A stretch of DNA of 64,000 bases. It comes from Alcanivorax jadensis T9. Its GTDB lineage: Bacteria; Pseudomonadota; Gammaproteobacteria; Pseudomonadales; Alcanivoracaceae. The DNA lies in assembly GCF_000756655.1 (NCBI RefSeq), contig NZ_ARXU01000012.1:1-64000 (forward strand). Reading direction: 5' to 3'. Positions within the stretch are counted from its first letter, which is position 1. Each line of letters opens with the position of its first letter. Position numbers and translations under genes: made by a program. Below are positions 35,571-44,232 of this stretch, piece after piece. The notes beneath the pieces are model-generated. The model was not told where the DNA came from. It searched no databases and was given only the letters and a program-made list of their open reading frames with translations.

Positions 35571-37118
35571 ATGAGCAAAGAGCGCCTGATTATTTTCGAT
35601 ACCACCCTGCGTGATGGTGAGCAGAGCCCGGGTGCCACCATGGACCAGGACGAGAAGCTGCGCATCGCCAAGGCGCTGGAACGCATGAAGGTGGACGTGA
35701 TCGAGGCCGGTTTTGCTATCGCCAGCCAGGGGGATTTCCTGTCGGTGAAGGCCATTGCCGATACCGTGCGCGAATCCACCATCTGCTCTCTGGCCCGTGC
35801 CAAGGCGTCGGATATCGACCGGGCAGCGGAAGCGCTGGCCGGGGCTGAATCCGGGCGCATTCATACATTCCTCGCCACCAGCCCGATTCATATGCAGCAC
35901 AAGCTGCGGTTAGAGCCGGATCAGGTGGTCGAGCATGCAGTGGCGGCGGTGAAGCATGCCCGCAATCACATGGGTGATGTGGAATTTTCCTGCGAGGATG
36001 CCGGCCGTTCCGAGCTGGATTTTCTCTGCCGTATTATCGAGGCGGTGATCGACGCCGGTGCCACCACCATCAATATCCCCGACACCGTGGGCTATGCCAT
36101 TCCGGAACAATATGGCCATACCATTGGCCAGCTGCTGGCTCGTATCCCGAATGCCGACAAGGCAGTGTTCTCGGTGCACTGCCATAACGACCTGGGGCTG
36201 GCGGTGGCCAACTCCCTGGCTGCGGTCCAGGCCGGTGCCCGGCAAGTGGAATGCACCATCAACGGCCTGGGCGAACGAGCCGGCAATGCGTCCCTGGAAG
36301 AGATTGTCATGGCGGTACGCACTCGCCAGGATCTGTTCAACGTGGACACCGGTATCAATGCCAAAGAGATCGTCCCCACCTCGAAAATGGTGTCGCAGAT
36401 CACCGGCTTCCCGGTGCAACCCAACAAGGCCATCGTTGGTGCCAATGCCTTTGCCCACGAGTCAGGCATTCACCAGGACGGGGTACTCAAACACCGCGAG
36501 ACCTACGAGATCATGTCCGCCGAGGATGTGGGCTGGCACACCAACCGCATGGTGCTGGGCAAGCACTCGGGTCGTGCCGCCTTCCGTGCCCGCCTGGACG
36601 AGCTGGGCATCACCTTTGCCTCGGAAGCAGCCATGAACGAGGCCTTCCAGCGCTTCAAGGATCTGGCTGACAAGAAGCACGAAGTGTTCGATGAGGACCT
36701 GCAGGCCCTGGTCAGTGACACCAAGAAAGCGGCCGAGGAAGAACGTTTCAAACTGGTGTTGCTGGAAGCCACCGCGCGCACCGGTGAAACGCCGGAAGCC
36801 CGCATCGTGCTGGCTATCGATGGTCAGGAACGGGAGGCGACCTCCACGGGTGCCGGGCCTGTGGATGCGGCCTTCAAGGCCATCGAGATGCTAGCGGAAA
36901 GCCACAGCATCCTGCAGCTGTACTCGGTGAATGCCATCACCGCCGGTACTGATAGCCAGGGTGAAGTCACGGTACGACTGGAAAAAGGCGGCCGGATCGT
37001 CAACGGCCACGGCGCCGATGTGGATATCATCACCGCCTCCGCCAAGGCCTACCTGAATGCCCTGAATCACTTCGCGGCGGGCCTGGAAAGGGCTCACCCG
37101 CAAGCGGCGGATGTATGA
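35571..37118 (+). CDS. leuA: 2-isopropylmalate synthase
   Basis: LeuA condenses acetyl-CoA with 2-oxoisovalerate, the first step of leucine synthesis. The 515-residue long form has the catalytic barrel ([16 protein letters not shown] at residues 8-23; metal ligands in [29 protein letters not shown]). A linker domain and the C-terminal leucine-binding regulatory domain follow. The ATG at 35571 follows GAGAG. No leader peptide with a Leu run is visible, but the preceding REP is close. Confidence 0.96.
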   Translation: MSKERLIIFDTTLRDGEQSPGATMDQDEKLRIAKALERMKVDVIEAGFAIASQGDFLSVKAIADTVRESTICSLARAKASDIDRAAEALAGAESGRIHTFLATSPIHMQHKLRLEPDQVVEHAVAAVKHARNHMGDVEFSCEDAGRSELDFLCRIIEAVIDAGATTINIPDTVGYAIPEQYGHTIGQLLARIPNADKAVFSVHCHNDLGLAVANSLAAVQAGARQVECTINGLGERAGNASLEEIVMAVRTRQDLFNVDTGINAKEIVPTSKMVSQITGFPVQPNKAIVGANAFAHESGIHQDGVLKHRETYEIMSAEDVGWHTNRMVLGKHSGRAAFRARLDELGITFASEAAMNEAFQRFKDLADKKHEVFDEDLQALVSDTKKAAEEERFKLVLLEATARTGETPEARIVLAIDGQEREATSTGAGPVDAAFKAIEMLAESHSILQLYSVNAITAGTDSQGEVTVRLEKGGRIVNGHGADVDIITASAKAYLNALNHFAAGLERAHPQAADV

Positions 37119-37217
37119 GTAACGCTGACACGCTAGACGCTTCACGCAACATGCAGCTGAAAGGCACAACGTGCCTGCGTGCTGGCCTGGTGCGTGCTAG
37201 CAGGTGCGGAGCGCTCC

Positions 37218-37967
37218 ATGAATGAAGCCCAGCGACAACACTATCTGAAAGCCATGGGCCTGACGCCCTGGGTGGCCAGGGGGCCGTTGCCTGGTGCGGC
37301 GGTGTCACCGCTGCTGGACTGGGACGACGAGGAAGAGCAGCCAGCGGCAGTGGCATCACCAGCGCCTGCTCAGGACACACCTGCCCCGGCTTCGCCGCAG
37401 ACAGCGGCCCCTGTTGCCAGTGAGGTGCCGGTTCAGGAGGCTCCGCAGAGTCCGCCGGCGCCCAAAGCCACCACCGATACCCCGGAGCCGACACCACCCG
37501 CACCGGCAGTCACCAGAGGCAAGGGGCTGACCTTTACCCTGGAAGCCCATCTGGGTGGCGATACCTGGTTGCTATGCGCCCAGGAAGATAGTCAGGCGCC
37601 GGGCCTGGGGCGCTTTGAAGCGCCGCTGATGGCCAATCTACTTGCCCTGTTTCAGGCTCGCCCCCAGCGTCCACGTCGTTTTTTCTGCCCGCTGACAGAA
37701 CAGCCCATGCCTGCGCAAGAAGCGTCCCAGGCGCTGTCGGCCTTTATTGTCGGCCTGTGTGAGCAGGCGGGTGGCGAGCGGGTATTGCTGTGCTTGCCGG
37801 AGGCGCTCAGTGAGGCGCTGTTTGATCAGCCCCGCTATCAACCCTTCGAGTTAGGTGGTCGCCCGGCACTGGTGGTCAGCAGCTTGGCAGAAATGCTGGC
37901 GGAGCCGGCGCAGCACAAGAAGGCCAGCTGGCACGCCATGCAGGCAAATGGCTTCCATGGCGAGTGA
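37218..37967 (+). CDS. Probable HolD-like (DNA polymerase III psi) protein
   Basis: This 249-residue protein has a short N-terminal motif RQHYLKAMGLTPWVARGPLPG resembling the start of E. coli HolD (psi). A ~70-residue Ala/Pro-rich linker (residues ~45-105) and a compact C-terminal domain of ~130 residues follow. In E. coli holD also overlaps rimI, and here the gene overlaps rimI by 11 bases. Psi connects the clamp loader to single-strand binding protein through its N-terminus. The overall similarity is weak, so the assignment rests on the N-terminus and synteny. ATG 37218 follows GCGGAGCG. Confidence 0.55.
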   Translation: MNEAQRQHYLKAMGLTPWVARGPLPGAAVSPLLDWDDEEEQPAAVASPAPAQDTPAPASPQTAAPVASEVPVQEAPQSPPAPKATTDTPEPTPPAPAVTRGKGLTFTLEAHLGGDTWLLCAQEDSQAPGLGRFEAPLMANLLALFQARPQRPRRFFCPLTEQPMPAQEASQALSAFIVGLCEQAGGERVLLCLPEALSEALFDQPRYQPFELGGRPALVVSSLAEMLAEPAQHKKASWHAMQANGFHGE

Positions 37968-38436
37968 TCGGACCCGCGTGGCAGCCATTCGCGCCATGGA
38001 GCTGGAAGATGTGGACGCGGTGATGGCCATCGAAACCGCCGCCCAGTTGACCCCCTGGAACGGCACCCACTTTTGCGATTGCTTGGGCAACGCCAATTAT
38101 CTGTGCCAGGTGGCCACCGTGGACGATGTCCCGGCGGCTTTTCTGATCCTGTCGCGAATCCTCGACGAAACCCATGTCCTCAACATCGCCGTGGCCCCGG
38201 CCTGGCAACGCCATGGCATCGCCCGGCGATTACTACAACAGGCCTTGAGCGCTGCCCGGGCCGATGCCATGACCGTGGTCTATCTGGAAGTGCGGGAAAG
38301 CAATCAAAGCGCCCAGGCACTGTATCGCCAGCTGGGCTTTGAGGTCTGTGGCGTGCGCAAGAATTATTACCGCAAGGGGGACGGGCACGAGAATGCGGTA
38401 TTGATGCAGTGCCTGCTCACCAGCGGGCATAAATAA
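37957..38436 (+). CDS. rimI: Ribosomal protein S18-alanine N-acetyltransferase
   Basis: This is a 159-residue GNAT acetyltransferase. The acetyl-CoA-binding motif is in VAPAWQRHGIARRLLQQAL (R/QxxGxG/A), followed by LEVRESNQSAQALYRQLGFE, both typical of RimI. It acetylates the N-terminus of ribosomal protein S18. The ATG at 37957 lies within the preceding gene; codons further upstream read the HolD-like gene in another frame. Confidence 0.93.
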   Translation: MASDRTRVAAIRAMELEDVDAVMAIETAAQLTPWNGTHFCDCLGNANYLCQVATVDDVPAAFLILSRILDETHVLNIAVAPAWQRHGIARRLLQQALSAARADAMTVVYLEVRESNQSAQALYRQLGFEVCGVRKNYYRKGDGHENAVLMQCLLTSGHK

Positions 38437-38461
38437 TTCGCTACATCCTATCTACGAAGCC

Positions 38462-38690
38462 GCTGTAGGAACGGAGCGTAGCGGAGTAACGCACGTTTTG
38501 CAGTGCGGCCCGAAGGGTGAGCGAAGCGAATAACACCTCTTGAGGTGCGAACCGCGCTTGCGCGGAAATCGCCCGCAGGGCGATCAGAAATCTCAAGGCT
38601 CGACAGTTTCCAGAAAGAATGGTGGTCAGACCTTGATCTTTGTCGCCTCGCTACGCTCGGTTCGCGGCTCGAGAGCCGCTCCTACAGCAG
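38462..38690. repeat. Composite REP-like repeat, family A-long
   Basis: The unit is preceded by TCTACGAAGC (38449 onward), begins CGCTGTAGGAACGG and ends GAGAGCCGCTCCTACAGCAG. It has internal GCGAACCGCGCTTGCGCGGA and CAGGGCGATCAGAAAT segments. The same order of segments recurs at 48968-49121 and 60361-60534. It fills the gap between rimI and the lipoprotein gene; no gene is seen. Confidence 0.8.
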
Positions 38691-38717
38691 GCAAGGTGCG
38701 ATTCGAACCGCTCCCCG

Positions 38718-39137
38718 TTACTCCTGAATCGGCATCCAGCCGTTCTCTGAATCCCGGAAGGTAATCACCCGCTGGCGCTGGAAGGTATCGCCCTTCTTGA
38801 AGTTGCCGTGCTCCATACGCAGGGCGCTGAGCGTCATGATCATGGCAAAGCGATCCATGCCGGACAGATCCTCGTTACCCTTGATCTTGTCGGTGTAGCC
38901 ACCCAGGTCGTCCCTGGCTTTCAGCTGGTAATCCACTTCCAGGGTGTAGCGGCCGTCTCCGTCGTCGTACCCATTGCGCTTTTCCACATCGGTGACTGCC
39001 AACAGGCCGGACAGGTGCGCGTTGTCCAGTTCTGCCTCCAGCGCTTGACGGGCATCGCCGGCGTCCGGGGTGCGGCTGCAGGCCGCCAGCAGGGTAGCGA
39101 GGAAGAGGGCAGCGAAAGCGCGGAGATAAACAGGCAT
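38718..39137 (-). CDS. Putative lipoprotein of unknown function
   Basis: The 139-residue protein has a signal with lipobox (MPVYLRAFAALFLATLLAAC), giving lipidated Cys20. The mature region has no motif I recognise; it contains charged repeats around KGNEDLSGMDRFAMIMT and ends WMPIQE. The ATG at 39137 is chosen because it starts the signal peptide. Confidence 0.75.
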   Translation of the reverse strand: MPVYLRAFAALFLATLLAACSRTPDAGDARQALEAELDNAHLSGLLAVTDVEKRNGYDDGDGRYTLEVDYQLKARDDLGGYTDKIKGNEDLSGMDRFAMIMTLSALRMEHGNFKKGDTFQRQRVITFRDSENGWMPIQE

Positions 39138-39282
39138 GGTCTGGCATCCTTGTTGTTCTGGAACCGACACTCTAGCACTGCTTTCGGCTCGCCCTGAAGT
39201 ACCGAGTTGGAAAGGTGGACACACCAGAGTAAATCCTCAAGGATACGGTGATTACGGATGACCTATTGCGAGGACTTGGCCT

Positions 39283-39618
39283 GTGTCAGAGAACCTGTTT
39301 CGTCGACTGTTATTGCTGGTAGCCCTGAGCTTTTGTGTGGTGTTTGCGGTGCTGATTATCCCGCCGCTGGTGGAGAATCCGGATATCCTGGCTGCCGCCG
39401 CCGGAGGCTTTGTGAATCCCTTTGCAGCCGGGTATTCCACGGATGTGATTTTGTGCTGGGTGGTGCTTGCCATCTGGGTGGTGTTCGAGCGTCAGCGTTA
39501 CCAGGTCCGCGGCGGTTGGCTGGCGCTGCTGCTGGGGCTGGTTCCTGGTGTCGCGGTGGGATTTGCCCTCTATCTGCTAATGCGTCAGCGCCAGCTGAAG
39601 GGCTCCGGCATCGTCTGA
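39283..39618 (+). CDS. DUF2834 small membrane protein
   Basis: The 111-residue protein has three hydrophobic segments (residues ~8-28, 52-66, 78-100). The sequence GGFVNPFAAGYSTDVILCW is characteristic of DUF2834, of unknown function. It starts with GTG. prfC follows 85 bases downstream, but co-transcription is not certain. Confidence 0.72.
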   Translation: MSENLFRRLLLLVALSFCVVFAVLIIPPLVENPDILAAAAGGFVNPFAAGYSTDVILCWVVLAIWVVFERQRYQVRGGWLALLLGLVPGVAVGFALYLLMRQRQLKGSGIV

Positions 39619-39702
39619 CAGGGTGGCGCTGAGAGCCTGATAAGGGCTCGCAAGGCTGTTATACTCGCGCCCTCGAAAACCCCTGTCAGAGTCGGAAGCC
39701 CC

Positions 39703-41286
<1,584 letters not shown>

Positions 41287-41520
41287 CAACGTAACAGGCG
41301 CACGCAACAATGTGGGTAGGACGAGCCTCGCGTTGTTGTGTCGAGCGTTGCCGCATTGTTTCCCGTCAGCGGTTTTCGTGCATGCTGGTTATCAGCTAAA
41401 CCGTCCTCAGCGGTCGCGATCCTTTTCACAAGCGGGTAAACTTCCTGACTTGTTTCGGCCCCGCCTCACAAGGGTACTGTCGAGACACAAGACCCCGGCT
41501 ATCCGCCGGGGTTTTTTATT
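41287..41520 (+). other. prfC 3' region with hairpins and terminator; possible small RNA
   Basis: No ORF is convincing. Paired segments are visible: CAACAA (about 41307) with TTGTTG (about 41333); CTTGT with ACAAG near 41455-41471; TGTC-GA-GACA near 41479. The stretch ends in a strong terminator at 41493-41517. This could be an sRNA or simply a structured 3' untranslated region of prfC. Confidence 0.4.
41493..41517 (+). terminator. Rho-independent terminator downstream of prfC
   Basis: CCCCGGC (41493-41499), five-base loop TATCC, GCCGGGG (41505-41511) followed by six T. Confidence 0.93.
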
Positions 41521-41701
41521 GGACGCGAAAATGCCAGTCCGCCCCGTCGGCGTGTACCAGCAATCACTTCCTCATATCCGCTGTGTGCCGGCTTCTCCTC
41601 GCTGGTAGTCCCTTTGCTGCGGCGGGTATCATGAGGTCGCTGAGGCCGTCGACCCAACCGGCCAATGTCTGCATAGCGGGTCAATAAGGGATGCCTTGAT
41701 C

Positions 41702-42100
41702 ATGGATGCCAAAGCCGCGCAAGCGTACCTGTTGAGCAAGCCGGAAGCGCGAGAGGATTTCCCCTTCGGCCCGGATGTGGCAGTGATGAAAGTGCGGGAC
41801 AAGATGTTCGCGACACTGGGGGAAGAGCAGGGCGAAGGGCGCATGAATCTCAAGTGCGACCCGGACCAGGCGCTGGCACTGCGGGATATCTTCGAAGCTG
41901 TGATTCCCGGCTACCACATGAACAAGAAACACTGGAATACCGTCAAGCTGGACGGCTCCATCCCGGTGGGGGAAATCCAGCGCATGATTGACCATTCCTA
42001 TGCGCTGGTAGTGGGTGGTTTGCCGAAAAAAGTCCGCGAAGGCATGGCGGTCCGGCACGGCCGTGAGGCAGTCTACGCAGAACAGCAACAGGAGCGTTAA
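41702..42100 (+). CDS. MmcQ/YjbR family protein
   Basis: The 132-residue protein has the MmcQ/YjbR fold signature: FPFGPDVAVMKVRDKMFATL near residue 20-40, NLKCDPDQALALRD and YHMNKKHWNTVKLDG. The family is a DNA-binding-like double-wing fold of unsure function. The ATG at 41702 follows AAGGGA. The next gene starts 2 bases after its stop, so both are probably one unit. Confidence 0.88.
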   Translation: MDAKAAQAYLLSKPEAREDFPFGPDVAVMKVRDKMFATLGEEQGEGRMNLKCDPDQALALRDIFEAVIPGYHMNKKHWNTVKLDGSIPVGEIQRMIDHSYALVVGGLPKKVREGMAVRHGREAVYAEQQQER

Positions 42101-42102
42101 CG

Positions 42103-42405
42103 GTGGCAGTGATTATTGGTGGTCTGATTGTTATCTGGCTTGGCCTTGGCATGGGCGGTGCCGCTCTGCGCTGGTTGGGCATTGAGCTGCATTACCCGGC
42201 TCGATTGGCGGCGCCCATGTTGCTGGCGGTGCTGGAAACCGTGTTGTTCCTGGTGTTTGTTCCCGGTACCGAGCTGCTGCCGGAAACTTGGGGCTGGCCC
42301 ATGGCCGGCGGCCTGGTCGCCGCCGCCTGGTTGATCAACGGCGCGGTCAGTGGTCTGGATTGGTATCGCAACCGGTTGGTGAAAGAGCCCCCGGTGACGG
42401 AATAA
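42103..42405 (+). CDS. Small membrane protein of unknown function
   Basis: The 100-residue protein has three hydrophobic stretches (residues ~2-22, 33-55, 65-85) and a short charged tail. It starts with GTG; GGAG lies 9 bases upstream, within the end of the MmcQ gene. I do not recognise a family. Confidence 0.65.
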   Translation: MAVIIGGLIVIWLGLGMGGAALRWLGIELHYPARLAAPMLLAVLETVLFLVFVPGTELLPETWGWPMAGGLVAAAWLINGAVSGLDWYRNRLVKEPPVTE

Positions 42406-42423
42406 CCCCCGGGGCTTCATGGG

Positions 42424-42498
42424 CCCGTAGGAGCGTGCCTGCACGCGAATTGCTTGCGGCAAGTCACGGGTTCGCGTGCAAGCACGCTCCTACAGGGG
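42424..42498. repeat. REP-like inverted repeat, family A
   Basis: Arms CCCGTAGGAGCGTGCCTGCA and the partner ending GCACGCTCCTACAGGG pair over ~26 bases with two mismatches around a ~22-base centre. It follows the small membrane protein gene. Confidence 0.9.
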
Positions 42499-42530
42499 CC
42501 TTTGCGCTTACAAAGGACGCGTGTTGTTTT

Positions 42531-42566
42531 TACTCAGTGGCCTCTGTGCCCTCTGTGGTAAAAAAA
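42531..42566. repeat. Family-D half repeat
   Basis: TACTCAGTGGCCTCTGTGCC then CTCTGTGGTAAAAAAA is the right arm of the CACAGAG repeat; no left arm is near. It lies at the 3' side of the PLD-like gene. Confidence 0.75.
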
Positions 42567-42577
42567 TCGCCTTTATC

Positions 42578-44005
42578 CTAAAAACTGCTCCACCCGGTAA
42601 ACTCCATTACCCGATACACCCAGTACTTCCAGGTCGCTTCATCCGCGTAGACCCCGTAATCGGTACTGTGTTTCTCCCCGTCACGATTGTCCCAGCGTCT
42701 GGCAAAGGCGGATCGGGCATCGACCATAAGGGCGTGATCCGTTTTTGCCAGCACTCGCACGCTGCTTTCCAGGTTCAGGTTGTCCAGATTGCGGCGGGTG
42801 AAGTTAGCGGAGCCGATAATCACTTCCGAGCGTTCTGCTCCCCGTCGCAGCAGCATCTTGGTATGGCATTGCTCACCCTGGGTATTACACCAGCGCACCT
42901 CAATGCCCGCGGTCCGCAGCTCCGCCCCCACCTGGCGATTGGGGATGCCGTTTTTCTGGCGGCCGAAGGCATCCTTGTTGGGGTCCAGCAGCACGCGCAC
43001 GGTTACGCCCCGCTCATGGGCCGCCAACAGCGCCTTCACCAGGGGGCGGTGGGACAGGTAGAACACAGAGATATCCAGTGCCTCTCCGCTGCGGCTGCGC
43101 TCAACGGCGGCCAGCAGGGCATCGCGGATGGCGCCTTCGGTGAGTACCTGAAGCTGGGCCGGGGCCGTGTCGGCAGGGGTCCCGGTCGAGAGTGTCGGCA
43201 GATCGGGCAGGCTGACGCCCGCCATTCGCGCCACGGCCAACTCGCTCTCCAGCATGTCCGCCACGGCCGGGCCCTGGAACGTGAGGCCCAGATTGCTGTG
43301 GGCGCTGCTGGCATCGTGGGGATTGGCCGTGGTGACCAGCGCGGTCCACCGGTCGCCTTCATCCACCACCAGGGTCTTGCGGTGGTTGGCCTTGAAGTTG
43401 AGCAGGGTAAGGTAGCTGCGCAGGGTGACCTTGCCCGGCCCCATAGGGTTGGGCAGCCAGCCACCCTCGTTGCTGTTGCCCAGCCACTGACAGCAGATCC
43501 GCCAGATCCCTGACCAGCTCGGGTTGGAGTCGCGCAGGCGTGTCAGCGGGGTGGTGATCACCACCACCCCGGCGTCTTCCAGGCGCTCCAGGTGCTCGCT
43601 GTGCAGGCCACCGTAGAGGGTGTTGATCGGGTCACTGATCAGAATCACCGGCAAGTCAGGCTGCTGCTGTTTCTTGTCCAGCAGTGCTTGGGTCAACTGC
43701 GCTGACAAGGGGCGGTAGCTGGCATCGTCGGTGCCCTGAAAGGCATTGAACAGAAACATGTCCACCACCACCAGTTGCCGGGCCTGGCCGATCAGGCGCA
43801 GGGTCTCGTCGAAAATGCGCTGGCGCATCGCGCGCTTGCCATCGGCGGTTTCCCAGGTGTCATCCACCAGCAGGGTCAGGCCCTGGGCAGGCAGTAACGG
43901 CGACTCATGGGCCAGGCCGTCCGGCAGCGGTTTGTATCGATGCCAGAGGGCGGTGCAGGCGATCAGCGCCAGTAGCATGAGCAGGGCAAGTTTCAGTCGG
44001 ATCAT
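42578..44005 (-). CDS. Phospholipase D-like protein
   Basis: The 475-residue protein starts with an N-terminal hydrophobic anchor or signal (residues 5-22). It has two PLD repeats. The first (NHRKTLVVDEGD then TTANPHD) keeps the HxKxxxxD motif. In the second (CHTKMLLRRGAERSEVIIGSANFTRRN) the H and K are present but the motif aspartate is an arginine. Family members act on phospholipids (including cardiolipin synthesis) or are non-phospholipid phosphodiesterases. The exported location and the changed second motif make the substrate uncertain. Confidence 0.8.
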   Translation of the reverse strand: MIRLKLALLMLLALIACTALWHRYKPLPDGLAHESPLLPAQGLTLLVDDTWETADGKRAMRQRIFDETLRLIGQARQLVVVDMFLFNAFQGTDDASYRPLSAQLTQALLDKKQQQPDLPVILISDPINTLYGGLHSEHLERLEDAGVVVITTPLTRLRDSNPSWSGIWRICCQWLGNSNEGGWLPNPMGPGKVTLRSYLTLLNFKANHRKTLVVDEGDRWTALVTTANPHDASSAHSNLGLTFQGPAVADMLESELAVARMAGVSLPDLPTLSTGTPADTAPAQLQVLTEGAIRDALLAAVERSRSGEALDISVFYLSHRPLVKALLAAHERGVTVRVLLDPNKDAFGRQKNGIPNRQVGAELRTAGIEVRWCNTQGEQCHTKMLLRRGAERSEVIIGSANFTRRNLDNLNLESSVRVLAKTDHALMVDARSAFARRWDNRDGEKHSTDYGVYADEATWKYWVYRVMEFTGWSSF

Positions 44006-44092
44006 GGGCAGTCCATCCAGTGATTGCGGCTACCTTAACAGGGTGGGTCGTGAGCCTGAACCAAGTTGAATAATGGGTGGTACATACGTGCA

Positions 44093-44110
44093 ACATTCTG
44101 CAAAGAATGT
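44093..44110. promoter_or_regulatory. 18-bp operator-like inverted repeat
   Basis: ACATTCT-GCAA-AGAATGT is a perfect 7-bp inverted repeat, 123 bases upstream of the DUF6351 gene and 88 bases upstream of the divergent PLD-like gene. It looks like a dimeric-repressor site; the regulator is unknown. Confidence 0.55.
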
Positions 44111-44232
44111 CGCCTCCCGGTAACTATCCTGCTACCGCACATCAACAGTAAGTCGGCACGCTGTCCATGAGAATGGGTTAACACTGATGTTAACAACAAT
44201 AAGCCGGCCAGCGCGCCGGCCTGGAGTGTCCC

